Shown here: positions 43,859-51,982 of the stretch, piece by piece
How the letters are laid out: each line of letters starts with the position of its first letter
Position numbering within the stretch: the first letter of the stretch is position 1
Source of the DNA: Phaeobacter gallaeciensis DSM 26640
Lineage (GTDB): Bacteria; Pseudomonadota; Alphaproteobacteria; Rhodobacterales; Rhodobacteraceae
Direction: 5' to 3'
DNA length: 64,000 nucleotides
Assembly (NCBI RefSeq): GCF_000511385.1
Contig: NC_023137.1
Coordinates: forward strand, 77,001 to 141,000
The notes under the pieces: generated by a model
The model's input: only the letters and a program-made list of their open reading frames with translations
What the model was told of the DNA's origin: nothing
Database searches by the model: none
Made by a program: the position numbers and the translations under genes

Positions 43859-43866
43859 TCTGCGCG

Positions 43867-44937
43867 CTAACGTTGGCCGCGCAGGCGGCCAACCACGCCA
43901 CTGGGGAAGAAATAGACACTGAGAATGAACAGCACCCCAAGCCACAACAACCATCTGTCCGGGCTGAGAAGTTCGGGCAGCAGAGGTAACCCTTCGGTCA
44001 TGCCCGAGAGAACACCCATCAGGTTTTGCAGATAGTTCTGTGCCAGCACAAACAGGGTCGCGCCGATAACTGCGCCGTAGATGGTGCCCATGCCGCCAAT
44101 GACGACCATCAGCAGAATGTCGATCATGATTGTCATCGACAGGGTGGTATCCGGCCCCACATAGCGCAGCCAGATCGCATAGAGAGATCCTGACAGCGCC
44201 GCTATCGCCGCTGAGAGGCAGGTGGCGGTGACGCGGTAGTAGACCACTTTGTAGCCAATTGCCTCTGCTCTGAAGTCATTTTCCCGGATCGCTTGCAGCA
44301 CGCGGCCAAACGGCGAATTTACGACCCGCAACAGAGCCAGGAACAGCAGCGCGCTGCCGCCGAAAATCAGGTAATAGGTCAGCAATTTTCCGTTCAGTTT
44401 AACCCCGAAGAGTTTGCCATCGAACGCCTCTTTGCCGAATTTGAACGCAGGCCCCAGCTCGCGCGGGTTTTTGAAGGTCAGCCCATCCTCGCCTCCTGTG
44501 AGCCCGGAGAGCTGGCTGACCAAAACCGCCACGGCAGAGGCAACAGCGAGCGTGATCATGGCAAAGAAAATCGCTCGGACACGCAGGGAAAACAACCCAA
44601 TCAGCAGCGCCAGAACGGCTGCGAGCGCCGCACCCGTGATAGACCCGATTGCCAGCGCGTCAAAGCCACGTCCCATATGGGTTGAGGTGAGAGCGACCCC
44701 ATAGGCGCCCATGCCGAAGAACATCGTATGCGCAAAGCTGACAATGCCGCCGTAGCCCAGCAAGAGATCGTAGCTCGCCACCAGCACGATAAAAATGCAG
44801 ATGCGCGCGGCGGTATCGACGGTGCGAACGCCCGGAAACAGAAAGGGTGCGAAGGCCAGGCAGATCAGGATGACACCAAGCAGCAGGGCAAGGGTGCGAG
44901 AGCGTGGCAGGTCGCCAGACAGAAGAGTACGGATCAT
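43867..44937 (-). CDS. Branched-chain amino acid-type ABC transporter permease (LivM-like)
   Basis: A 356-residue permease with about ten hydrophobic helices. The LivM-family loop is FGRVLQAIRENDFRAEAIGYKVVYYRV, and GYGGIVSFAHTMFFGMGAYG is typical. It is the last gene of the operon binding protein-LivG-LivF-LivH-LivM; its ATG overlaps the LivH stop (ATGA). The frame extends upstream to 44976 inside the LivH gene. The C-terminus ends VVGRLRGQR. Confidence 0.92.
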   Translation of the reverse strand: MIRTLLSGDLPRSRTLALLLGVILICLAFAPFLFPGVRTVDTAARICIFIVLVASYDLLLGYGGIVSFAHTMFFGMGAYGVALTSTHMGRGFDALAIGSITGAALAAVLALLIGLFSLRVRAIFFAMITLAVASAVAVLVSQLSGLTGGEDGLTFKNPRELGPAFKFGKEAFDGKLFGVKLNGKLLTYYLIFGGSALLFLALLRVVNSPFGRVLQAIRENDFRAEAIGYKVVYYRVTATCLSAAIAALSGSLYAIWLRYVGPDTTLSMTIMIDILLMVVIGGMGTIYGAVIGATLFVLAQNYLQNLMGVLSGMTEGLPLLPELLSPDRWLLWLGVLFILSVYFFPSGVVGRLRGQR

Positions 44938-45965
44938 TTTGCCTTTACCACCGGGATCATGCCCATGGGGCGCCACATCAGGATGGCCACCATCAAGGCG
45001 ATATTGGAAACTAGGGCCAGTTTCGGCTCTACAAAGGCGATGTAATTCTGCAGCAGCCCGACCAGCAGCGCGCCGATGAAACAGCCCTCAACCGAGCCAA
45101 GCCCGCCGATGATCACCACGATGAAGATCAGGATCATCGCCTGATTGCCCATATGGGCGGTGATCACCTCCTGATAGAGGCCCCACATAACGCCCCCAAG
45201 TCCGGCCAAGGCCGATCCGGCGATGAACACGCCGATGAAAACCAGCCGCAACCGGTATCCTAGGGCCGCGACCATCTCACCGTTCTGAACACCGGCCCGT
45301 ACGATCAGGCCGATCTTGGTGCGGCGCAGGACAAACCGCATGGCGGCAAAGACTGCCAATCCAACGCCGACTGTGACCAGCCGATATTTCTCGATCGCGG
45401 CATCGCCGAAGGTGAGCGCGCCTTTTAGCGCTTCGGGTCGAGTAAAATAGATTTCCTCTGGCCCCCACAGGACAATGATCAATTGCTCTGCGATGATCAG
45501 CCCCCCCATGGTGACAAGGATTTGGCTGAGGTGGTTGCCGTAGACAGGTTTGACAATCACCCGTTCGAAAGCCCAGCCCATGACGGCGGTCGCAGCCATA
45601 GCGGCAAGAACCGCGGCCAGGATCGCCAGCAGGTTCAGCCCCAACGAGGGGGCATTGGTCAGATGCCCCAGTGTCAGCAGGACGGAAATCCCGATGAAGG
45701 CCCCAACCGAGACAAAGGCGCCGTGACCGAAGTTTATGACGTCCATCAGGCCGAACACCAAAGTCAGCCCTGACGCCATCAGGAAGATCATCATCCCCAT
45801 GGCCAGACCGGACACTGTCAGGGTCAGCCAGCTGGCCGGGTTCTGCACCGCGATCAGACCGGCGATTGCCAAGATCGGAACCAGCATAAGCGGCGCATAA
45901 GGCGCCAGCCTGTCGGCCACCGAAGACCGAGCCATTGTTGGGCTGTGTTCAGGGGCTGCGCTCAT
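44934..45965 (-). CDS. Branched-chain amino acid-type ABC transporter permease (LivH-like)
   Basis: A 343-residue permease with about eight to nine hydrophobic helices. SGLTLVFGLMDVINFGHGAFVSVGAF and RTKIGLIVRAGVQNGEMVAALGYR are LivH-family hallmarks; GGLGSVEGCFIGALLVGL is conserved. AGGAG precedes the ATG. It follows LivF by 59 bases and overlaps LivM by 4 bases. The N-terminus has a polar extension of 25 residues before the first helix. Confidence 0.93.
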   Translation of the reverse strand: MSAAPEHSPTMARSSVADRLAPYAPLMLVPILAIAGLIAVQNPASWLTLTVSGLAMGMMIFLMASGLTLVFGLMDVINFGHGAFVSVGAFIGISVLLTLGHLTNAPSLGLNLLAILAAVLAAMAATAVMGWAFERVIVKPVYGNHLSQILVTMGGLIIAEQLIIVLWGPEEIYFTRPEALKGALTFGDAAIEKYRLVTVGVGLAVFAAMRFVLRRTKIGLIVRAGVQNGEMVAALGYRLRLVFIGVFIAGSALAGLGGVMWGLYQEVITAHMGNQAMILIFIVVIIGGLGSVEGCFIGALLVGLLQNYIAFVEPKLALVSNIALMVAILMWRPMGMIPVVKAK

Positions 45966-46024
45966 CGGCTTGTCTCCTGTCCGATGCAGCCGTTGCGAGA
46001 TATGTATTGACCGTCAGACATCAT

Positions 46025-46774
46025 TTACTTCGCTTCCATGCTGAGGCCCATCAGCCGTTCCTGAAGGGTGGGATCGCCAGCGAGTTCGGCCATCGCTCCG
46101 GACCAGATCACGCGGCCGTCGTCCATCACGTTGGCGGTATCGCCAAGTGCCTTTGCGACGGCGAAATTCTGTTCGACCATCAGGATTGAGGCTCCCTGGT
46201 CCTTTAGGTCCTTGAGCGCGCGGGCCATCGTGGAAATGATCGCAGGGGCCAACCCCTTGGTTGGTTCGTCAATCAGGTAGAGCTTGCGCTCTTCGATCAT
46301 GGCGCGGGCAATCGACAGCATCTGTTTCTGCCCACCGGAGAGATTGCCGGCTTCGGAGGTCCAGAATGTCTTCAGCGGCGGAAACGCCTGAAAGATCCAG
46401 TCCAGACGCGCGGAATCAATGGGGCCGGAGACAGCGGCCAGCACCATGTTCTCCTCCACGGTCAGATCGGCAAAAATGCCCATGTCCTCGGGCACGAATC
46501 CCAGGCCTGATCGCGCTATATTGGCAGTGGGCATCCGGGTGATGTCATCGCCATCAAAGAGGATACGCCCGCGATGCGCCCGCCAGTGCCCGATCACACT
46601 GCGCAGGGTCGTGGTCTTACCGACGCCGTTGCGCCCCAACAGCATGGTGACGCCGCCGCGCGGCACGTTGAGATCGACACCCTGAAGAATATGGTACTGC
46701 GCAATATTCGTGTAGATCCCTTCAATCCGAAGGATCGGATCGCCGGTGGTCCCAGTCTGGGCAAGATCAGACAT
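46025..46774 (-). CDS. Branched-chain amino acid-type ABC ATP-binding protein (LivF-like)
   Basis: A 249-residue ATPase with Walker A GRNGVGKTT, signature LSGGQKQMLSIARAM and Walker B LYLIDEPTKGLAP, the last a marker of the LivF group. The ATG at 46774 overlaps the LivG gene by 8 bases. It couples ATP hydrolysis to transport with LivG. GFVPEDMGIFADLTVEEN is the Q-loop region. Confidence 0.95.
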   Translation of the reverse strand: MSDLAQTGTTGDPILRIEGIYTNIAQYHILQGVDLNVPRGGVTMLLGRNGVGKTTTLRSVIGHWRAHRGRILFDGDDITRMPTANIARSGLGFVPEDMGIFADLTVEENMVLAAVSGPIDSARLDWIFQAFPPLKTFWTSEAGNLSGGQKQMLSIARAMIEERKLYLIDEPTKGLAPAIISTMARALKDLKDQGASILMVEQNFAVAKALGDTANVMDDGRVIWSGAMAELAGDPTLQERLMGLSMEAK

Positions 46775-47543
46775 GATCCAAAACCCCCTCAAGTCCGCGC
46801 CCCATATAGGCCTCTTGCACGATGTCCGAGGCCATCACCTTGGCCGGGGCACCATCTGCCGCCAGCGCGCCATTGTGCAGGACGATAATGCGGTCGGCGA
46901 GGGTTCGGATCACATCCATCTTATGCTCCACCAATAGGACGGTGCGGTCGCTCTGCGCTTTCAGGTCTGCGATGAGGTCCAGCACAACCGGGGCCTCATC
47001 GACGCTCATCCCGGCGGTTGGCTCGTCAAACATGTAGATCAGCGGGTCGAGGGCAATCAGCAGAGCGACTTCCAGCTTGCGCTGATTGCCGTGGGACAGC
47101 TCTGAGACGATCTGGTTGCGCTCCTCCAGAAGGCGCACACGGGCTAGGATTTCTTCGGCCTGATCCATCAGATCGGCGTGGCCTGTAACCATTGACCAGA
47201 GATTGAATCCGCGCCTGGCTTTGGCCTGAACCACCAGACGGACATTCTCCAATACGGACAGATTGGGAAACAAGTTGGTCATCTGAAAAGCGCGTCCGAT
47301 ACCGGCCTTTGTACGGGCTGAAACGGAGGCGGTGCTGATGTCCTGACCGTTCAGCGTGACGCGTCCGGCGGTGGCGGGGATCTGCCCGGAAATCAGATTG
47401 AAATAGGTGGTCTTCCCAGCGCCGTTGGGTCCGACGATGGCGGTCAGTTCACCGGCGTGAAAGGCACATGTAACGGCATCGACAGCCACGTGCCCACCGA
47501 AGCGTACAGTCAGTTCATCGGTGGTTAGAAGGGGGGCAGTCAT
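46767..47543 (-). CDS. Branched-chain amino acid-type ABC ATP-binding protein (LivG-like)
   Basis: A 258-residue ATPase. Walker A is GPNGAGKTT; GRAFQMTNLFPNLSVLENVRL is the Q-loop region; the signature reads LSHGNQRKLEVALLIA, and Walker B is LIYMFDEPTAGMS. LSHG in place of LSGG is common in LivG. It lies downstream of the binding-protein gene across a gap of 123 bases that contains a hairpin at 47624-47652. Confidence 0.94.
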   Translation of the reverse strand: MTAPLLTTDELTVRFGGHVAVDAVTCAFHAGELTAIVGPNGAGKTTYFNLISGQIPATAGRVTLNGQDISTASVSARTKAGIGRAFQMTNLFPNLSVLENVRLVVQAKARRGFNLWSMVTGHADLMDQAEEILARVRLLEERNQIVSELSHGNQRKLEVALLIALDPLIYMFDEPTAGMSVDEAPVVLDLIADLKAQSDRTVLLVEHKMDVIRTLADRIIVLHNGALAADGAPAKVMASDIVQEAYMGRGLEGVLDHV

Positions 47544-47623
47544 GAACGGATCCGTGTGGAGTGTGATTGAATCGCGGTTGTCCGTCTGGCACCGCTGGCA
47601 GGCGCGATCTTGAGGTGGTTGAC

Positions 47624-47652
47624 CGGGCCCGGCATCACATGCGCCGGACCCG
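47624..47652 (-). promoter_or_regulatory. Hairpin between binding-protein and LivG genes
   Basis: A 10-bp stem (CGGGCCCGGC with GCCGGACCCG, one G-U on the transcript) with a 9-base loop lies 15 bases after the binding-protein stop. No T-run follows on the minus strand, so it is more likely to stabilise the binding-protein mRNA or partly attenuate transcription than to be a full terminator. Confidence 0.55.
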
Positions 47653-47666
47653 AGAGAAGGGTGCGA

Positions 47667-48851
47667 TCAGTTGCGCACCGGGATCGGCAGATCGTCGATG
47701 CCCAACTCGCGAACCAATTCGGGGATCGCCCATTCGACATCATCTTCGACACGCAATTTGAAGTGGTACATCGGCTGTAGCGCTTGATGATCTTCGGCCC
47801 TGAACTGCATGGTGCCTTTCGGGGTTTCCCACTTCATGCCTTCCATCGCGGTGATCAACGCTTCGGTGTCGGTGGAGCCGGCTTTCTTGATGGCTTCCAC
47901 GGCAGCGATACCAGCGGCCATGCCGCCTGCGGTGAAGAAATCAGGAGGGCTGTCAAACCGCTCAAAATGGGTTTTAACGAGCCAGTCGTTCACGGGATTG
48001 TCGGGCAGCTCATAGTAATAATAGGTGCCACCTTCCATGCCTGCGAAATCCTTGAACCCCTTCAAAGCGGCAAGGATATTGCCGACACCGGCAAATTCGA
48101 TCCCGAAACGGCCCGGATCCATGGCGTTGATTTTGGCCCAAGGGTTGCCGCCACCAGCCCAGATGATGAAGAGCTTCTTTTCGCCTTCGAGATCTTTCAT
48201 CGCGTTGAAGATCCGTTCCCCGGCCGCCGTAAAGTCAGTGGTATCGGTCGGTGCGAATTCTTCGTGGACGATCTCGTGCCCCTGCGCGGTAAGGGCTTCG
48301 CGGAAAGCGGCGATGCCATCGCGGCCAAAGGCGTAGTCCTGTGCCAGCGTTGCGATATGCACGTTGTCCCCGGCCAAGGCGATGGCGCTGGCTACGGCAT
48401 CCTGAGAGGAATTGCGAGAGGTCCGGAAGATGTAGCGGTTCCAGTTCGACCCGGTAATGGAGTCAGCAACCGCCGGTTCTACGATCAGCAATTTTTCGTA
48501 TTCTTCGGCGACCGGTAGCATCGCTAGCGCGACGCCGGAGCTGACCGGCCCGATGGCCAGATCGACCTCATCGTCGCCATAGGCCTCCTCAAGCAGGGCC
48601 TTGCCGTTCTCGGGCTTCAGCTGGGTGTCTTTTTCGATCACCACGATCTTCTCGCCGTTCACCTCCATGGTGCCGCCGGTGGCGTATTCCAGCCCCAGCA
48701 TCAGGCCGTCGTGTGACTGTTTGGCGTAGGCCTCAAACGGGCCGGTTTTGCCATAGACGTGGGCGATTTTAATATCAGCAAAGGCGGCGGTGGCCAAAGC
48801 TGACGTCAGCGTCAGTGCGGAGACCATCCCCGCAGCAAATGTGCGTTTCAT
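47667..48851 (-). CDS. ABC transporter substrate-binding protein (type I, Liv-like)
   Basis: A 394-residue periplasmic protein with a Sec signal (residues 1-25, ending AAFA). The peripla-BP type I pattern is clear: IKIAHVYGKTGPFEAYAKQSHDGLMLGLEYATGG, AIGPVSSGVALAMLPVAEEY, FRTSRNSSQDAVASA and LAQDYAFGRDGI. Liv-type systems carry amino acids, urea, short amides or aromatic acids. The neighbouring aldolase and decarboxylase genes suggest an aromatic or amino-acid-derived substrate, which is inference. GAGGGAG precedes the ATG; a palindrome at 48948-48959 lies upstream. Confidence 0.93.
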   Translation of the reverse strand: MKRTFAAGMVSALTLTSALATAAFADIKIAHVYGKTGPFEAYAKQSHDGLMLGLEYATGGTMEVNGEKIVVIEKDTQLKPENGKALLEEAYGDDEVDLAIGPVSSGVALAMLPVAEEYEKLLIVEPAVADSITGSNWNRYIFRTSRNSSQDAVASAIALAGDNVHIATLAQDYAFGRDGIAAFREALTAQGHEIVHEEFAPTDTTDFTAAGERIFNAMKDLEGEKKLFIIWAGGGNPWAKINAMDPGRFGIEFAGVGNILAALKGFKDFAGMEGGTYYYYELPDNPVNDWLVKTHFERFDSPPDFFTAGGMAAGIAAVEAIKKAGSTDTEALITAMEGMKWETPKGTMQFRAEDHQALQPMYHFKLRVEDDVEWAIPELVRELGIDDLPIPVRN

Positions 48852-48947
48852 CCTGTAACTCCCTCGTGGCGCGCCAAGCCATCTGGCGCGGTCTCGCTCC
48901 TGTCGTGGCAGGCTAGCGGCGAGGTGTCAAACCGGTCAATTGCGCGA

Positions 48948-48959
48948 AAATACGTATTT
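48948..48959. promoter_or_regulatory. 12-bp palindrome upstream of the liv operon
   Basis: AAATACGTATTT is a perfect palindrome, 97 bases before the binding-protein start at 48851 and in the gap before the aldolase stop. It is AT-rich and could be the operator or part of the promoter for the transporter operon. Confidence 0.45.
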
Positions 48960-48993
48960 CCTTATGCAGTTTTGCCTCGTGGGTCGTCCGGGG

Positions 48994-49764
48994 CTACTTC
49001 GATGTCCAGTCCGTGGCGAGGGCGCGCGCATTCTGCGCGAGCAGCATGACATCAATCCCGACGGCGAGGAATTGTGCCCCCATGTCGAAATAGGCCTGTG
49101 TGGCCTCGGGCGAGGTGCCCAATATGCCCGGCGCCTTGCCTGCGGCCTTGATCCGCGCCAGCGCGTCGGCAATCACGGCGCGCACCTCTGGGTGAGCGGA
49201 ATTGCCCTGATGTCCCATATCCGTGGAGAGGTCGGCGGGCCCGATGAAGATACCATCAACACCCGGCACCGCCAGAATTTCTTCGAGATTTTCGATGCCT
49301 TTACGGTTTTCGACTTGCAACAGCAGGCAGACCTGCTGATCGGCGGTTTGAATGTAGTCGCTGGCGGTACCGAACAGGGTCGCGCGCGCAGCCGTCGCGC
49401 CGACACCACGAGTGCCATGCGGCGGGTACTGGCAGGCGCGCACAAGTTCGCGAGCCTGATCGGCATCCTCGACGATGGGGACCAGAACAGTTTGCGCACC
49501 GGCGTCCAGCACCTGTTTGATGATCCAGGTTTCACCGATGGGCACGCGCACCACCGGATGGCTGTCCGATGCTGCCAGCGCCATCAGCTGATCCCGAATG
49601 GAGCGGATGTCATTTGGGGCATGTTCCCCGTCGATCACCAGCCAGTCAAAGCCACAGGTCCCCATGACTTCGGCGACGGTCGCTTCGCCAAAACTCATCC
49701 AGCAGCCGATTTGACGATCCCCGTTGGCCAGCGCCTGTTTGAAGGTGTTTTTGGGTGCAGGCAT
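48994..49764 (-). CDS. HpcH/HpaI family aldolase
   Basis: A 256-residue TIM-barrel class II aldolase. Catalytic His48 and Arg73 and metal ligands Glu152 and Asp178 match the E. coli HpaI set (His45, Arg70, Glu149, Asp175) with a constant offset. IDGEHAPND, PPHGTRGVG and GIFIGPADLS are conserved. HpaI splits 2,4-dihydroxyhept-2-enedioate in homoprotocatechuate breakdown; other members use related 2-keto-4-hydroxy acids. GGAGAG precedes the ATG. The rest of the hpa pathway is not in the window. Confidence 0.93.
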   Translation of the reverse strand: MPAPKNTFKQALANGDRQIGCWMSFGEATVAEVMGTCGFDWLVIDGEHAPNDIRSIRDQLMALAASDSHPVVRVPIGETWIIKQVLDAGAQTVLVPIVEDADQARELVRACQYPPHGTRGVGATAARATLFGTASDYIQTADQQVCLLLQVENRKGIENLEEILAVPGVDGIFIGPADLSTDMGHQGNSAHPEVRAVIADALARIKAAGKAPGILGTSPEATQAYFDMGAQFLAVGIDVMLLAQNARALATDWTSK

Positions 49765-49901
49765 AGAAACTCTCCGGTTTTGATCAGGTGCAGTCGGTTG
49801 TGTCTGTTCGGGATGGGCGCAACTGAGGAAAAAGGTATCGCCCCGCGCCGCAGCTTGTCCAGCGGCCCCGCATCGACCTCGTCGAAGCGGGTTTGCCCTT
49901 G

Positions 49902-51311
49902 CTAGAGCGTTCGGGCGATTTCGGTGATGACGTCATGTGCCATCATGACATCGGCTTCGGTTGTTTCAAATTGCCCGGCCTGAAAACGGATCACCAGAGC
50001 GCCATCTACGCGAGTCTGGGTCAGGTAAATGCGACCATCGTCGTTGATCGCATTCACCAATCGCAGATTCAAATCGTCCAGATCCGTGGCTCCATCGGGT
50101 TGATACCGAAAGGACCAGAGAGACCACATTGGCGGTGTCACGATCTCGAAATCAGGCTCTAACTCGAGCCGATCATGCAGTTTCTGTGACCATGTCACAT
50201 GATTGCGCAACCGTTGGCGCAACCCTTCCAGACCGTAGGTCCGGATCAGAAACCAGATCTTGAGCGCGCGGAATCGGCGACCCAAGGGCACTGACCATTC
50301 AGAGTAGTTGATGATGCCGTCTTTGCCATGAGTTTTGAGATACTCGGGGCTTATGGCCAGCGTTCGGACCAGGTCGTCCGGATCTTTCAGGAAATGGGCG
50401 GAGCAATCAAATTGCACCCCCAGCCATTTGTGCGGATTGAAAACGATGCTGTCTGCGCGCTCAATTCCGGGCCAGTAATGGCGGTATTCGGGGCAGATCA
50501 TGGCGGAGCCGGCCCAGGCGGCGTCCACATGGGTATAGAGTCCATATTTTTCAGCCACATCGAGTATCTGATCGACTGGGTCGGTGGCGCCAACTCCCGT
50601 GCCTCCGACACAAAGGATGACGCCGGCGGGCCGGTGGCCGGCCGCGATGTCGGCCTCAATTGCTGCAGCCAGCGCGTCGGGGTCCATGCCGCGCCAGTCT
50701 CCCTTGATCGGAACACGGACAAGATTTTGCTGGCCGATACCGGCAACCCAGATGGCGCGATCGACGGAGGTATGCACCTCCGAAGAGCAGTAGATGCGCA
50801 AAGTCTTTTGAGTAAATAGCCCTTGCTCATTGCCTTGCCAGTTCAGCGCCTTCTCCCGCATTGTCAGAACAGCTGCGAGGGTCGCGGAGGACGCGCTGTC
50901 CTGAATGACCCCCTGAAACTCTTCCGGCAAGTCGAGCGCCTGACGCAGCCAGTCCATCATGCAGGTTTCCATTTCGGTCGCCGCGGGAGAGGTTTGCCAG
51001 AGCATGCACTGCGGCGCGATGGCAGAGGTGAGGAATTCCGCCAACACTGATGGGGCAGCGGCATTTGAGGTGAAGTAGGCAAAGAACCGCGGATGTTGCC
51101 AGTGGGTGATCCCGGGCATTACGATGGTTTCAAAATCGGCAAAGATTGCCTCCATACCTTCGCCGGTTTCGGGCGGCGTGGCGGGGAGCGCATTCAGAAC
51201 GTCGCCGGGTTCGGTTCTGGCACGCACTGGCCTGTCACCAACCGTCTGATGATAGTTTTGCGTCCAGTCGGCAATCTTGCGTCCCCAATGGGAAAAGTCA
51301 GTCCAGTTCAT
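49902..51311 (-). CDS. PLP-dependent decarboxylase (aromatic-amino-acid type)
   Basis: A 469-residue group II decarboxylase. The PLP lysine is Lys295 in FNPHKWLGV; the PLP-binding Asp is in HVDAAWAGS; MPGITHWQHPRFFAYF and QDSASSATLAAVLTMRE are hallmarks of the aromatic L-amino-acid decarboxylase family. Substrates may be tyrosine, phenylalanine, tryptophan or a related acid. The ATG at 51311 follows AAAGGACGG. It is divergent from the HpaR-type regulator and lies upstream of the HpaI-like aldolase, separated by 137 bases. Confidence 0.92.
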   Translation of the reverse strand: MNWTDFSHWGRKIADWTQNYHQTVGDRPVRARTEPGDVLNALPATPPETGEGMEAIFADFETIVMPGITHWQHPRFFAYFTSNAAAPSVLAEFLTSAIAPQCMLWQTSPAATEMETCMMDWLRQALDLPEEFQGVIQDSASSATLAAVLTMREKALNWQGNEQGLFTQKTLRIYCSSEVHTSVDRAIWVAGIGQQNLVRVPIKGDWRGMDPDALAAAIEADIAAGHRPAGVILCVGGTGVGATDPVDQILDVAEKYGLYTHVDAAWAGSAMICPEYRHYWPGIERADSIVFNPHKWLGVQFDCSAHFLKDPDDLVRTLAISPEYLKTHGKDGIINYSEWSVPLGRRFRALKIWFLIRTYGLEGLRQRLRNHVTWSQKLHDRLELEPDFEIVTPPMWSLWSFRYQPDGATDLDDLNLRLVNAINDDGRIYLTQTRVDGALVIRFQAGQFETTEADVMMAHDVITEIARTL

Positions 51312-51352
51312 TGTCCGTCCTTTGCGCTGAGAGGGGAAACCCACGAGACGTT

Positions 51353-51400
51353 ATATAATTAACATGTGTATTAAAACCTGTCTACTTTTTGGAATTATAT
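51353..51400. promoter_or_regulatory. Inverted repeat in the decarboxylase/HpaR gap
   Basis: ATATAATT (51353-51360) and AATTATAT (51393-51400) form a perfect 8-bp inverted repeat with centres 40 bases apart, about four helical turns. The whole gap 51345-51415 is strikingly AT-rich for this genome. It is a good candidate for regulator binding by the adjacent HpaR-type protein. Confidence 0.55.
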
Positions 51401-51538
51401 CAATAGATAAGATTGGTTGAGCGCAATTCAGCCTATCTGGGCAGAGTACATACTGATTGAGCTGTTTTCAGAAGCACGCTCTTGCTGGCGTTGTCATTGA
51501 AGGTTTGCCTTTGTGCGCAGGGGCGGCGATAATTGGCC

Positions 51539-51973
51539 ATGACCAAGCAGTTACCAAGCACAGACCGATCTTTGCCCATCGCCCTACTACGCGCCCGCGA
51601 GCGTGTGATGGGCCCTATCCGCGCGCTTCTGAGCGACGCCGGTTTGACGGAACAGCAGTGGCGTGTGCTGCGTGTTGTTCAGGAAACCGGAGGTATCGAT
51701 CCTACGCAGATTTCTGAACGGGCCTGTCTTTTGCTGCCAAGCCTGACACGTATTTTGCAGAAGCTTGAAGACAAGGGGCTGATCCAGCGCACGAAGGATC
51801 AGATAGATCGCCGCCGCCAGATCGTAAGCATTACCTCAGCGGGGGCGCAGGTCATTGATGATAATCTGGATGCCAGCCTTGCCGTCATTGCGCGCACCCG
51901 TAGCCAGATGGGCGAGGAGCGTTACGAGGCGTTGCTGGATTTGCTGAACGAGCTGCATCAACTGGACGAATAG
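51539..51973 (+). CDS. HpaR-type MarR family regulator
   Basis: A 144-residue MarR regulator. LPIALLRARERVMGPIRALL, GLTEQQWRVLRVVQE, CLLLPSLTRILQKLEDKGLIQRTKDQIDRRRQ and a C-terminal dimer helix match the homoprotocatechuate-operon repressor HpaR. The ATG at 51539 is preferred over an upstream TTG at 51533. It is divergent from the decarboxylase gene. HpaR proteins usually sense aromatic acids, which agrees with the HpaI-like aldolase nearby. Confidence 0.88.
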   Translation: MTKQLPSTDRSLPIALLRARERVMGPIRALLSDAGLTEQQWRVLRVVQETGGIDPTQISERACLLLPSLTRILQKLEDKGLIQRTKDQIDRRRQIVSITSAGAQVIDDNLDASLAVIARTRSQMGEERYEALLDLLNELHQLDE

Positions 51974-51982
51974 GGGCCTGTT

